Origin: Myxococcales bacterium
GTDB lineage: Bacteria; Myxococcota_A; Polyangia; Polyangiales; Polyangiaceae
Assembly: GCA_016703425.1 (NCBI GenBank)
Contig: JADJCA010000007.1
Span: forward strand, 62,001 to 126,000
DNA length: 64,000 bases
Direction: 5' to 3'
Both the position numbers and the translations under genes were made by a program. Below, in pieces: positions 1 through 8,929 of the stretch; the first letter of the stretch is position 1; every line of letters begins with the position of its first letter. The notes below the pieces were generated by a model. It saw only the letters and a program-made list of their open reading frames with translations, was not told the origin of the DNA and did no database searches.

Positions 1-10
1 TTTTTGCGGC

Positions 11-2314
11 TCAGACGAGGCGGAGGCGCCGCTCGGCCGCGTCGATGGGCGCGGGCAAACCGCAGGCTTCGATGTCTTCCGCCGAAACGATGGGCCCGCG
101 GGCGACGGCGACGAGGCGGAGCACAATGGCCTGTAGCTCGGCCTCGTCGCCGACGATGCCATCGCCCACCCGCTCGACGATTCGGTGAAGGGCCCCATCG
201 CTCAGGGCCAACGGCTCGCCGCGGGCGCGAAGCCCTTCCCTCGCCAACCGATCGGCCAGCAGCGCACGGAGATCCTCTGCCCGCTCCGCGAGCGTCGGCA
301 GGTGGATCGGGTGCAGAAGCGCGTCGGCGAGGCGAGCCATGAGCCCCCCCTCCAGACGCTCCTTCAGCGCGTCCATCGGCAAGACGCTCGTCACCGCGAG
401 CACCGTGTCGAGGGGCTCGCCGCTCTCCCAAGGGCCACGTTTCTCGGCCACAGCCTGCGCGACGACGCGTTGGACGTCGGCCGGGAGGAGCGCGCCGTCG
501 ACAAGGAGCAGGAGTCCCTTGTCGGCGAGCGCCAGCGGCGACGCCAGCGGGTCGACCCAGCGCGCGAGGTCGTGCTCACGCGCCGAGGTGCCGTCGACGA
601 CCACGAGCGCGCCCCGACGCCGCGCACCCGCCAGGTGAGCCCGCGCCACGAAGGGAACCGGATCGACTCCGCTTGCGTGAAAGACGACCGTCGGGGCGCC
701 GAGCCGCGCGCGCGCCTCGAGCGCTTCGTAGGCGAGACGCGACGACGGAGCGTAGAGGCCGCTCTGCGCAGGACGCGCCAGACGGGCCGCGGCGCGTTCG
801 TGGCGCGCTCGGTCTCGGGAGCGTTCGGCGTCCAGCGCGAGGACCTCCTCGTCTTTCGCTTCGAGCTTGGCGCGCAGCTCTTGCTCGCGGGAGAGGCCCC
901 GTGCGATCGCCGCGCGCGATGCCAAGACCGACGCGAGGCGATCGGCGAGCCGCTTCTGCGCCGTGATCTCCTCGAGCGTCTCGACGTCGGAGAGGCCATC
1001 ACGCATGCCGCTGGGCACGACCAAGAGCCCCACCATTTCGCCTGCGTCCATGATGAGCGTCGCGGAGAGCGAGCGCCTTTCAAGGAGCCAGCGCAGCGCG
1101 GGCCGCAGATCGGGCCGTCGCACCTCGAGCTGTTCGAGCACTGCCGTTCGTACCGTGGCGCAAGGCTCACTCGCCGCAACGGCCACGACATCGGCCGGAT
1201 AGACACCAACCAGGTCGTGGGCGTAGCCCGCGGTGTCGATGCCGAGGACGCGCGCCTCGCCGCCGGCGCCCGTGTCGAAGAGCCAAAGCTCCGGCGACGG
1301 CGCCCCCTGGCCCAGCGGGCGCCGGAGCGTCGAGAGCGCCTCGCGCAGGCCGAGGTCGGCGCTCGTTTCAAGGAGCGACGCCTCGGCCCGGGCGAAGGCG
1401 TCGAGCCAGACGCCTTTGGCCGGGCGGAGGCCGTCGGCGACGCGCGGGGCGAGCGCCCCGAGCGCGAGGCACAGCGTGGAGCCGATGGCCGCCACGACGG
1501 CGCCATCGATACGCCCGCGAAGCGAGACGTCGAGCACCACGAGCACGACCACGCCGCCGAAGGCGATGAGCACCGCGAGGACGCGGCTGGCATGCAACAC
1601 GGCTAGCTCGCGCGCCCGCTCGCTCATGAGGACCGCGACGAGCGCCGTCGGCGCGAGGGCCGCGCGCGTCACCACGTCAGTGAAGCCGCCCGCGGCGACG
1701 CGCGACGCGGCGGCGCAGAGGATCAGGCCCGCGAGCATCGTCGTCGCCCCGAGCGCCAGGCGAGCGCGGAGCCCCAGCTCGTAGCGGCGACGAACGCGTT
1801 CGAAGAGTGCGAAGAGCAAGGTGACGATGGCTGCCGCCACGAGCCCGGTGGCGGCCGCAGCTCGTGCATCTTGCATGAACCACGGAACGACAAAGGCGGC
1901 CGCAGAGAGCGCCGCCGTGACGGGCGTGGGTCTTGAGAGGAGCCCCGCCAGCGACGGTGGTCCACTTAGTCGAGCCAGCGAGAGATGCGCGAGAACGAGG
2001 GCGAGGGCAGCGGCGAGGTTGCCTCCGATATGAACGGAGAGAGGAGCCGCGGCGCCGCCGGCGGCGGATGCGGCGGCGATGGCCGCGAACAAGGACGCGC
2101 CCCCGGTCATCCGGGTCGGCGCGGTTCCAGCCCAAAATGCCGCCGCGGCGGCGAACGCGAGCAACGCAAAGCCCCAAAGGCCGACGGGCTCCGTCACCGC
2201 AGCGGCGGCCACGTAGACGACGACACCGAGCGTGAAGAAGCGACCGCGATGCTTTCGCACGACGCGCAATCGTGGCACAAAAGCCTCGAGGAAGCCCCTC
2301 GTGCTGCGTTTCAC
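11..2314 (-). CDS. Membrane protein with GAF-like and degenerate sigma-54-activator-like C-terminal domain
   Basis: The N-terminal ~270 residues are a run of about ten hydrophobic segments, so the protein sits in the inner membrane. A GAF-like sensory region follows, then a short charged coiled-coil, then ~200 residues matching the sigma-54 activator AAA+ fold: an FVARAHL stretch like the FVARAIH that follows Walker A, an LLLLVDGALLP stretch in place of the Walker B LFLDEIGEL, and a downstream R-x-EDL-x-ALL segment. The Walker A glycines and lysine and the GAFTGA loop that contacts sigma-54 are missing, so it probably neither hydrolyses ATP nor activates sigma-54; a signalling or scaffold role is inferred. 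Start chosen at GTG 2314; an in-frame TTG at 2389 would add 25 residues. Neither has a convincing Shine-Dalgarno. It is divergent from the ABC genes that begin at 2488. Confidence 0.7.
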   Translation of the reverse strand: MKRSTRGFLEAFVPRLRVVRKHRGRFFTLGVVVYVAAAAVTEPVGLWGFALLAFAAAAAFWAGTAPTRMTGGASLFAAIAAASAAGGAAAPLSVHIGGNLAAALALVLAHLSLARLSGPPSLAGLLSRPTPVTAALSAAAFVVPWFMQDARAAAATGLVAAAIVTLLFALFERVRRRYELGLRARLALGATTMLAGLILCAAASRVAAGGFTDVVTRAALAPTALVAVLMSERARELAVLHASRVLAVLIAFGGVVVLVVLDVSLRGRIDGAVVAAIGSTLCLALGALAPRVADGLRPAKGVWLDAFARAEASLLETSADLGLREALSTLRRPLGQGAPSPELWLFDTGAGGEARVLGIDTAGYAHDLVGVYPADVVAVAASEPCATVRTAVLEQLEVRRPDLRPALRWLLERRSLSATLIMDAGEMVGLLVVPSGMRDGLSDVETLEEITAQKRLADRLASVLASRAAIARGLSREQELRAKLEAKDEEVLALDAERSRDRARHERAAARLARPAQSGLYAPSSRLAYEALEARARLGAPTVVFHASGVDPVPFVARAHLAGARRRGALVVVDGTSAREHDLARWVDPLASPLALADKGLLLLVDGALLPADVQRVVAQAVAEKRGPWESGEPLDTVLAVTSVLPMDALKERLEGGLMARLADALLHPIHLPTLAERAEDLRALLADRLAREGLRARGEPLALSDGALHRIVERVGDGIVGDEAELQAIVLRLVAVARGPIVSAEDIEACGLPAPIDAAERRLRLV

Positions 2315-2487
2315 TTGGGACGACGGGTTGTTCGCCGTCCCAAGGCGGGGCAAGGGCCAGAGAACAACCCTCGATCGCCAGGGATCCAAACGTTCCCATG
2401 ACAGGTTTGGTTTTCGGCCGCCCCGTCAGTTCGACGGAAACGGTGCACTAGCGCTCGCGATCACCGCTACCTTGCCTCCTTCGCGCG

Positions 2488-3283
2488 ATGTCCCAACCGG
2501 CAAAACGGGAGCTCTTCTTGTTTCTCTTCCGGGCAACGGGGGCGCGCTTTGGCGTGCGAGCCGCGCTGCTCTTGGCGCTGCTCTTGTCGGTGACCCTCGC
2601 GATCGTTGCGGCGACGGCCGCCGCTCGCCGGGCGCAGCGCGGCGCTCGTGATCGTAGGACTCACCGCCGAGGTGCTCGCGTGGGGGCCCGGCATGCTCCT
2701 CGCGTTCACCGTTGGCTTGCGCGCCCTCGCCATCGATTCCGAGACCGGCCTTCTCTCGCTGCCGCTCTCGCGCGGCGTATCGCGAAGGGACTTCGTGCTG
2801 GCGCGAATCGCGGCGCTCGCGGCGTGGCTTGTCATCGCGACCGTTTTGGGCGCCTTCATCGTTATGGTGGCCGCCGCGTCCTCGGCGCGGGGCGCTGCGC
2901 TATCGCTGGAGCTTCTGCAGACGGGCCTAGCGGCATCTCTCCAGTGCCTCGCCTTTTCGGCGGTCATGGCCGCGCTCGTCTTCGCGACCCTGGCACCGCG
3001 GAGCCGCGGCCGTGGCTACCTGACGCTGGTGCTTGCCCTCGCGGGCCCCGAGCTACTCCGCGTGGCCCTGCTCGGTCTCGCCCCCGCCGAACCGCTGGCG
3101 CAAGCGATGGCGATCCCGTCGGCCTTTAGCGCGCTCCGCCGCGGCCTGTCGCCGGGCTCGGTGGACGTCGCGCTCGTGCTGACGGCGGCGGCGGCGCTGG
3201 GCGTCGTCGTTGTCGTCGCGATCACGGCGGCGCGGCATTCCGCCGGGACGGCGCTGCGCGTCTTTCGGGAGCCTCGACCTTGA
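2488..3283 (+). CDS. ABC-2-like exporter permease (one frameshift)
   Basis: An integral membrane protein of about 264 residues once joined, with around six hydrophobic segments, as in ABC-2 type permeases. The N-terminus (MSQPAKRELFLFLFRATG) reads in one frame to about 2635. The rest, from ALVIVGLTAEVLAWGPGM, reads in the next frame to 3283. The SETGLLSLPLSRGVSRRDF stretch resembles the loop in ABC-2 exporters where a segment like LLSLPVSR recurs. The stop overlaps the TTG start of the ATPase gene (TTGA), indicating translational coupling. The shift lies in a repetitive GCGCAGCGCGGCG tract and may be a sequencing indel. The substrate is unknown. Confidence 0.65.
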
Positions 3284-4116
3284 TTGTCCTCGACAACGCG
3301 CAGGTGCTGGGGGCCCGACGCCAGGTCGTCCTGGGCCCCGTGAACGCCAAGTTTGAGGCCGGCGTCCACGCACTCGTGGGCCCGCCACGCGCCGGTGCGC
3401 CGGAGCTGCTCGCCGTCCTGGCGGGCGCGGCTCGCGTGCACCGCGGCCTCGTGACCGTGCTCGGTGAAGCGCCCCGATCGCGCGCAGAGGTCACGTGGGT
3501 CAGGCTAACGGACGCAAGCGTGCCACCGGCGCTGACGGTCGGTGAGCTCTTCGCCGCCGCCGCCGCACTAAGGCGCGAGGCCCCGTCGCCGGCGGCGGGG
3601 CGTTTGGAACGTTTTGGTCTCACCAAGCTCATCGATCGTCAGCTCGCATCGCTCGATGCCATCGAGCGCCATACGGTGCTCTTGGTCGAAGCGCTCACGT
3701 CGACGGCGAAGATCCTCCTCTTGGACGAGCCCTTCACGCATCTCGACGCGAGGGCCGCGGGAGCCCTTGCGTCGGCGCTCGTGGAGCGCTCCCGCTCGGC
3801 GTGCGTCGTCGTCGCCACCGCTTCGCGACGCGACGCCGCGGTGCTTGGCGCGAGACGTTACGTCATGGGCGGCACCTCGTGGCTCGCATCGGAAGGCGCC
3901 ACGTCGGTCTCGCCAGCGGGCGGTTATCGGCTCGTCGGACGGGGCCTTCGCGCGCTGGCGACGCGCCTTTCGAGCGACGCGTCGGCGAGCGCCATCTCAT
4001 GGCACGACGACGCGCTCGTGGTTCGCAGCGAGGACCCTGAGGCGCTCGCTCTCGCCGTGGGAGCGGCCATCGCCGAGCTCGGCATCGACCTCGACCTCTT
4101 CGAGCCCGTGCCATGA
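3280..4116 (+). CDS. Degenerate ABC transporter ATP-binding protein
   Basis: 278 residues with the overall plan of an ABC ATPase. Residues ~34-51 align with Walker A but read GPPRAGAPEL where GPNGAGKST-type residues are expected, so the phosphate-binding lysine and following Ser/Thr are absent. The signature LSGGQ is replaced by LASLDAIER. Walker B and the D-loop are intact (KILLLDEPFTHLD, ~146-158). The switch histidine position reads VVVATASRRD, without the usual TH. It starts at TTG with a 4-nt TTGA overlap and ends in a 4-nt ATGA overlap with the next gene, so all three genes are coupled. Loss of Walker A suggests a catalytically poor subunit; the exporter may be non-canonical or decayed. 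Confidence 0.75.
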   Translation: MIVLDNAQVLGARRQVVLGPVNAKFEAGVHALVGPPRAGAPELLAVLAGAARVHRGLVTVLGEAPRSRAEVTWVRLTDASVPPALTVGELFAAAAALRREAPSPAAGRLERFGLTKLIDRQLASLDAIERHTVLLVEALTSTAKILLLDEPFTHLDARAAGALASALVERSRSACVVVATASRRDAAVLGARRYVMGGTSWLASEGATSVSPAGGYRLVGRGLRALATRLSSDASASAISWHDDALVVRSEDPEALALAVGAAIAELGIDLDLFEPVP

Positions 4117-4808
4117 AGATGCTCTCCATGCTGCTCGCGCGAGGCGCTGTTCGTCGGCGCAGCCATGTTTTGCTCGCCATCTTGTGGCTGACGCTCGCCG
4201 TCGCGACGGCCGTTGTCCGGCGCGGCAGCGGCGCCGACGCGGTCGTCATCCACACCTTGGGCGCCTTCGTCGTGCCGCTTACCGCCTTCGCCGTCACGAG
4301 CGCCGTCTTGGGTGGAGGCAGCCTCGCCGACGCCGTGGGTTGGCTCGTGCGATTCGGCGCCGAGCGGCGCTCAGCGAGCCTTGCCCCATTCGTCACGTGC
4401 GGCGCCGCTGCGACGACGCTGGTGGCGGGCGTCGCGCTCGCGGTGGTCTTCGTCGCACGGCCTCCGGGCGCTCCCCTCGGCGACGGCCCCACGACCGCGT
4501 GGATCGCGGCCCTCGGAGCCGCCGCGTACGTGAGCCTGTTTCTCGCCGGCGCGTCGTTCGGAAGGCGCGGCGGGGGCCGGCTCGTCGTCCTCGTCGTCGA
4601 CGCGATGGTGGGGCAGAGCGCCGGCCTCGCGGGGGCCTTCACGGTTCGCGCAAACCTTAGGAATCTCCTCGGCGGCACGAGCCCACTCTCGTTGAGTCAG
4701 CGAACGAGCTCGGTGCTCCTCATCGCACTCGTGCTCGCTGGGGTCGTCATTGCCTCGCTTCGCCTTCGGCCCACGTTGGCGCGGGCCCAGAGCACGCGGT
4801 TTCACTAG
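4113..4808 (+). CDS. Multi-pass membrane protein of the ABC exporter operon
   Basis: 231 residues with about six hydrophobic segments, starting at ATG in a 4-nt ATGA overlap with the ATPase gene. No family motif is recognisable. By position and topology it is likely the second permease-like subunit of the exporter encoded by the two preceding genes. It ends 14 nt before the convergent PilZ-like gene. Confidence 0.6.
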   Translation: MKMLSMLLARGAVRRRSHVLLAILWLTLAVATAVVRRGSGADAVVIHTLGAFVVPLTAFAVTSAVLGGGSLADAVGWLVRFGAERRSASLAPFVTCGAAATTLVAGVALAVVFVARPPGAPLGDGPTTAWIAALGAAAYVSLFLAGASFGRRGGGRLVVLVVDAMVGQSAGLAGAFTVRANLRNLLGGTSPLSLSQRTSSVLLIALVLAGVVIASLRLRPTLARAQSTRFH

Positions 4809-4822
4809 GGCGCTGGACGGCG

Positions 4823-5107
4823 CTACTCAGGCTTTGCGGGCAGCGCCGCGCGGACCCGCTCCAAGAGCTCCCGCGTGATGTCGATGGGCCGGCCCTCGAG
4901 GCGGAACCTCTCGCCCTCGCGACGGCACGAATGAATCTTGAAGCGTACGGGCGATGACGCGCCTTCGCTGGCGCTGTCCTCGCTCAAGCGGAGCGTTCCG
5001 TCGATGCGCGAGCCCGGCGGTGAAGACCGCGTTGACACAAGGACGACACGACTCTCCGTGAGCACCTCGAGGTCGGCCTCACCGCCCTTCTCCCACGCGA
5101 CTCTCAT
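4823..5107 (-). CDS. PilZ-like domain protein
   Basis: A 94-residue protein. The PPGSRIDGTL segment followed by a PVRFKIHSCRREGERFRLEGR-like strand pair resembles the beta-barrel core of small PilZ proteins of myxobacteria. The canonical c-di-GMP motif (RxxxR upstream, [D/N]xSxxG) is not evident, so binding of c-di-GMP is unproven. The ATG at 5107 overlaps the smpB stop by 4 nt (ATGA), so it is translated with smpB; a longer in-frame extension to 5242 lies wholly inside smpB and is rejected. Confidence 0.6.
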   Translation of the reverse strand: MRVAWEKGGEADLEVLTESRVVLVSTRSSPPGSRIDGTLRLSEDSASEGASSPVRFKIHSCRREGERFRLEGRPIDITRELLERVRAALPAKPE

Positions 5108-5580
5108 CGGCCCTTTTGCCTCCGTCCGAGCTCGGCGCGCGCCTCGCGTGCCGCGTCTTTTTTGGCGATGTCGGCGCGCTTGTCGAGCTTCTTTTTCCCC
5201 TTCGCGAGCCCGAGCTCGACCTTCGCGCGACCACCCTTCCAATAGAGGCGGAGGGGCACCGCGGTGAGCCCCTCGCGCGAAATCGCCTGAGCGATGCGCT
5301 CGATCTCATGGCGATGGAGGAGCACCTTCCGGTTGCGGCGGGGCTCGTGGGGGAACGCCTTCGCTTGCTCGAAGGGCGCGATGTACATCTGCTTGAGCCA
5401 GAGCTGGTTGCCCTCAACGGCGGCGTAGGCGTCGACGAGGTCGACCTTGCCGGCACGCATCGACTTGACCTCGCTACCGACGAGCGCGAGGCCTCCTTCG
5501 AAGGTCTCGCTGATCTCGTAGTCGAAGGTCGCGCGACGGTTCTTGACGATGAGCGCTTCACCGCTCTTGGGCTTGCTCAT
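5104..5580 (-). CDS. smpB: SsrA-binding protein SmpB
   Basis: 158 residues, the usual length. SmpB binds tmRNA and delivers it to stalled ribosomes for trans-translation in the cytoplasm. Family hallmarks are present: ALIVKNRRATFDYEI at the N-terminus, GLALVGSEVKSMRAGKVDL, the YIAPFEQA strand, the R-x-RKVLLHRHEI helix, AVPLRLYWKGGRAKVELGLAKGKK, and a basic Lys/Arg-rich C-terminal tail that enters the mRNA channel. No ssrA gene is seen in the flanking 100-odd bases. It is followed by the translationally coupled PilZ-like gene. Confidence 0.97.
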   Translation of the reverse strand: MSKPKSGEALIVKNRRATFDYEISETFEGGLALVGSEVKSMRAGKVDLVDAYAAVEGNQLWLKQMYIAPFEQAKAFPHEPRRNRKVLLHRHEIERIAQAISREGLTAVPLRLYWKGGRAKVELGLAKGKKKLDKRADIAKKDAAREARAELGRRQKGR

Positions 5581-5701
5581 GGCGAAAACGGGGCGGCGCC
5601 GCTACGACGTCGCCCCTGCGCCAGACCATCCCATGGCTCGGAGCACGACGGAAGGCCCGCGGCGGTCGCCGGTGAAGGTGCCCCGGGCGGGCGGGAAAGG
5701 C

Positions 5702-7444
5702 TCAGAGGCGGCCCGGGGCCGGGGGTTCGACGCGCGGGCCGCTGCCACTTACGCAGAAGGCCGCCGCATCGGTCCCAAACCACGACCCCGCGAGCGCAAC
5801 GGTGTTGGTGAACCAGTTGCCATCGCAGCTGAACGAGGCCTTCGCGACCGGTTCGGCCTCGGCTTCGTTTTGCGGGAGCAGGTACAAGCCGCCCTTTGAG
5901 CCGGGACACGTTGCGCGAGCGACCCATGCGGCTCCACCGGCCGCCGCCGTCGCCGGCGCCAGAAATCGAATCTCCTCGGGCGTCGGCAACCGCGCTCCCT
6001 TTGCCTGACACGCCTTCTCGGCCTCCGCGAAGGAGACTCGTTGCGGAAGGTCGGTGAAGCTGAGGCGAGCGATGCGCTGCTTGGAGTACTCAGCGATCTG
6101 GGCCACGGCGGCTGTGTAGGCCGGGTGGCTGGTAGGCGCTCCCTTGCAGGCCCCAAAGTCGGCGGCACGCACGCCCGCGAGGCACGTGTTGAGCGCCCCA
6201 TCGACTGCAGGCGCCACCGAGGCTGGCCCTTCCTCGGCGAACTTCGGCGCCCACCGCTGAGCGAGCGCCCCCACCTTCATCGTGGAGGCGAGAGGGCTGG
6301 TGATCGCGTTGTAGCGATGCTGGTCGGTACCGGCGCGCAGGAACGAGCCGAGTTCGTCACGCACGCCGTCAATCTGCGAATCGAGGTCCGTGAACGAGCG
6401 CAGGAATTGCTCCGCCTCGAGGAGCGGCTGGCTGAGGCTGTTGAAGGCCGAGTTGGGGATCGAAGTCCCCCCGGCGCTCTCGTAGTCGGTGAGTTCGACG
6501 CGGGCGAGGTTGACCAACCGGCCCTGGGCCACGTCGGCATCGTAGCTCTGGAAGTCCTTCTCGCGGGCCGATTCCACCGAGTCGTTCAAGGCGGCGAGCA
6601 GCTGATCGACCTTGCTCAGCAGCTCGGGTCCCCCCTGAAAGGTCTCGAGCCCCGCACCGTTGACGGCCACCTTGCCGGCGGCGTTGAACCCGCTCGTGAA
6701 GAGCTTGACGGAGACGTTGCTCTCCGCCGCCGCCGTGGCCTGCGCCACCTTGCTCTTCAGATCGGCGCCCACTTGCGCGACGGCCACCTTCGGGATCTTC
6801 GCCGAGCCTTGTGCCTTCACCGCCGCTTGAATCTGCTTCGCTTGCTCTTGGGTCTTGGTGTCGAACGTAACGACGGCAACGAACTGGGCTTCGTAGCGAA
6901 CGCCGGTGATCACCTTGGCGCCGCAGGTTCGGAGGAACTCGAGCGGCTTGTTGACCAAGAGGTCCTTCTGCTTGATGGCGAAGCCTCGCGTCGTGTTCAC
7001 GCCGTACGACTTCGTCACGCGCACGACCATGCTGCTCGACGTCGACGAGCGCTTGAGGGTGTTCACGGCCTGGGCTGTCGCGTCGCCGCCCACCTTCGGG
7101 ATGCGGAAGTTGAGCCCGATGTCCATGTTGAACTCTTTGGCGAGATCGCTCTTCGCGTTCGCGTGAGTGAGCTGGAACGTGTTCTCGACGCCGCCAACCT
7201 CGATGGCCGAGCGGTCGGCGAGCGACGGCGTGACGCAACTCTCGCGACTCAACTGGTCGATGAGAGGGTTGTAGCCCTGGAGCAGCCGTGCCGCCTTGAG
7301 CGACGTGGGGAGAGACTTCGCGTTCACCGTGCTGAGCGCGCTCTCTTCGCCGTCGGACTCTTCTTCTTGAGAGCCGGAGCAGCCCTGACCGAAGGCCAAG
7401 ACGAGTGCGATCGAGGAACCGAGCAGCCAGGGGCGGAGAGCCAT
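5702..7444 (-). CDS. Large secreted lipoprotein with C-terminal lectin/FGE-like module
   Basis: 580 residues from ATG 7444, which has GGAGG 9 nt upstream. A signal peptide (MALRPWLLGSSIALVLAFGQ) precedes the anchoring cysteine (GQGC). The middle portion contains a beta-rich segment around KSYGVNTTRGFAIKQKDLL and later YEAQFVAVVTFDTKT. This reminds me of pore-forming or assembly domains, but I cannot assign a family. The last ~110 residues (SFAEAEKACQAKGARLPTPEEIRFL...W...C, then a CDGNWF segment) resemble the formylglycine-generating/C-type-lectin fold. It sits alone between smpB and a kinase gene on the same strand. Function unknown; cell-surface location inferred from the lipobox. Confidence 0.65.
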   Translation of the reverse strand: MALRPWLLGSSIALVLAFGQGCSGSQEEESDGEESALSTVNAKSLPTSLKAARLLQGYNPLIDQLSRESCVTPSLADRSAIEVGGVENTFQLTHANAKSDLAKEFNMDIGLNFRIPKVGGDATAQAVNTLKRSSTSSSMVVRVTKSYGVNTTRGFAIKQKDLLVNKPLEFLRTCGAKVITGVRYEAQFVAVVTFDTKTQEQAKQIQAAVKAQGSAKIPKVAVAQVGADLKSKVAQATAAAESNVSVKLFTSGFNAAGKVAVNGAGLETFQGGPELLSKVDQLLAALNDSVESAREKDFQSYDADVAQGRLVNLARVELTDYESAGGTSIPNSAFNSLSQPLLEAEQFLRSFTDLDSQIDGVRDELGSFLRAGTDQHRYNAITSPLASTMKVGALAQRWAPKFAEEGPASVAPAVDGALNTCLAGVRAADFGACKGAPTSHPAYTAAVAQIAEYSKQRIARLSFTDLPQRVSFAEAEKACQAKGARLPTPEEIRFLAPATAAAGGAAWVARATCPGSKGGLYLLPQNEAEAEPVAKASFSCDGNWFTNTVALAGSWFGTDAAAFCVSGSGPRVEPPAPGRL

Positions 7445-7641
7445 CGTAAATATCCTCCGCCCACCAACTCGCACACGTTATGCCACCTCGGCGACAGGCG
7501 ATTCGCGCGCGATTCGGGGGCTTCGTGCCCGCTTTCGCCCGCGTTGGCGGATCGGATGGAGCCCGGCGACGGTCGAACCGGCCTCGAAACGAGCCACTTA
7601 GCGAGGGCGCCGCATGCGTAGGCGCCCGGCTTCGAGTGCGC

Positions 7642-8718
7642 TTAGCCCGCCTCGCGGGCGTCCGCGCCGTCCGCTGCCCCGTCCGTCGTCGCGACCTCGC
7701 CGCTGTCGGCCTTCGTTCGCCGCGCCGGCTCCGGCTGCGTCGGTTGGGACGGAACCTCGCGAGCCAAGAGGTCGCGCATGGCCGAGCGCAAGAAGACGCG
7801 GCCGTCGCCTACGCCGAGCGAGAGGCACGCGCGCCTTAGGTCGAAGGCGATTCGCGACGGCTCAGCGTAGCGATGCGCCGGCTCCACTTCGAGCGCGCGA
7901 TGGAGAATCTCCGCCATTGGCTCACGCACCGGCGGCTCCATCAAACCGATGGGGATGGCGCCTTCTCGAGCTTGGTCGATCTTTTCGGAGTCCGTCATGT
8001 CCTGCGGAAAGCGCGGCCCGACGAGCAGCTGCCTGAGGATGATGCCCAACGAGAAGACGTCCGAGCGCGCGTCGCCGCGCTCTCCCGCGAGCACCTCTGG
8101 CGCCATCGTCGCGCAGCGCGCCGCAAGGTGCTGCAGGCTTCTAACACCCGAACCGGCGCGAAGCGCCGCCGTGACGCCGAAGTCGGTGATTCGCACCTCG
8201 CCGGCCCACGAGACCCGGACCTCGCGCGGCGAGAGGTCGTGGTGCCGCATGTTAAGCGTCGAGCCATCGGGCGTGCGAGCCTCTCTCGCGGCGACGAGGC
8301 CCTCGGCGATCTCGAGCGCGAGGAACAGGGCGAGGTCCGTCGGCACCTTGCGGTCGCGGCGGACGAACGCCTGATGCAGCTGCTCCAACGACGCGCCGTC
8401 GACGAGCTCGGAGATGATCACCGGTCGCTGATCCGCCACGGTGAACTCGATGGGCGCGACGACGTTCGGGTGGTGCACGCAACCGGTCTTGCGAACGGTG
8501 CGCGAGACCGCCTCGATGTAGTGGGCGGCTTCGTCCGAACCGGCCGGGTCGAAGAGCTTCACGGCCACGGCGCGGCGAATCTTGTACGGAAGCGTGAGCG
8601 ACCCACGGTAGACGGTCGCGGCCTGGCCGCGCCCAATCAGCTCGCCAAGGCGGATGGTCCGACCATCCCCAAGGGAAATGACCGTGGGTGCTGCAGTTGC
8701 CATCGCCGGCAGAGTCAT
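7642..8718 (-). CDS. Ser/Thr protein kinase-like protein, partly degenerate
   Basis: 358 residues from ATG 8718, chosen because AGGAAGGG lies upstream; a further ATG exists at 8775. Kinase landmarks: glycine loop GRGQAATVYRG, the lysine in VAVKLF, the catalytic loop as HHDLSPREV, DFG in ITDFGVT and APE in TMAPEVL. The usual HRDLKPxN has become HHDLSPRE, so the metal-binding Asn and the Lys are absent; activity may be weak. The C-terminal ~50 residues are polar and rich in Pro/Ala/Asp, with no membrane anchor. It is divergent from the ferredoxin-like gene. Confidence 0.85.
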   Translation of the reverse strand: MTLPAMATAAPTVISLGDGRTIRLGELIGRGQAATVYRGSLTLPYKIRRAVAVKLFDPAGSDEAAHYIEAVSRTVRKTGCVHHPNVVAPIEFTVADQRPVIISELVDGASLEQLHQAFVRRDRKVPTDLALFLALEIAEGLVAAREARTPDGSTLNMRHHDLSPREVRVSWAGEVRITDFGVTAALRAGSGVRSLQHLAARCATMAPEVLAGERGDARSDVFSLGIILRQLLVGPRFPQDMTDSEKIDQAREGAIPIGLMEPPVREPMAEILHRALEVEPAHRYAEPSRIAFDLRRACLSLGVGDGRVFLRSAMRDLLAREVPSQPTQPEPARRTKADSGEVATTDGAADGADAREAG

Positions 8719-8929
8719 GGGCCGATTCCCTTCCTGCAACTGCCCGGCCACCGGCAAAGGGGTCTTTTCGCACAACTACGAGGAGCCGCGTGTCGCCATG
8801 GGTGCGGTTTGATCCATCCCCCGGATCCACGGGAACAACTGACTCGTCGTCCTCTCGAGCCCCGCTGGAACCAAACGGCGAAAGGCCCTATGGCCACAGC
8901 ACCGTTTCAGCGACGGGAGGAGCCACCAC

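Noticed and set aside
185..1606. Long plus-strand open frame opposite the first gene.
   Set aside because: Antisense shadow: Arg-rich, no conserved motifs; the minus-strand frame has membrane helices and domain motifs.
5581..5701. Looked for tmRNA (ssrA) next to smpB.
   Set aside because: No tRNA-like end or tag-encoding frame seen in this stretch.
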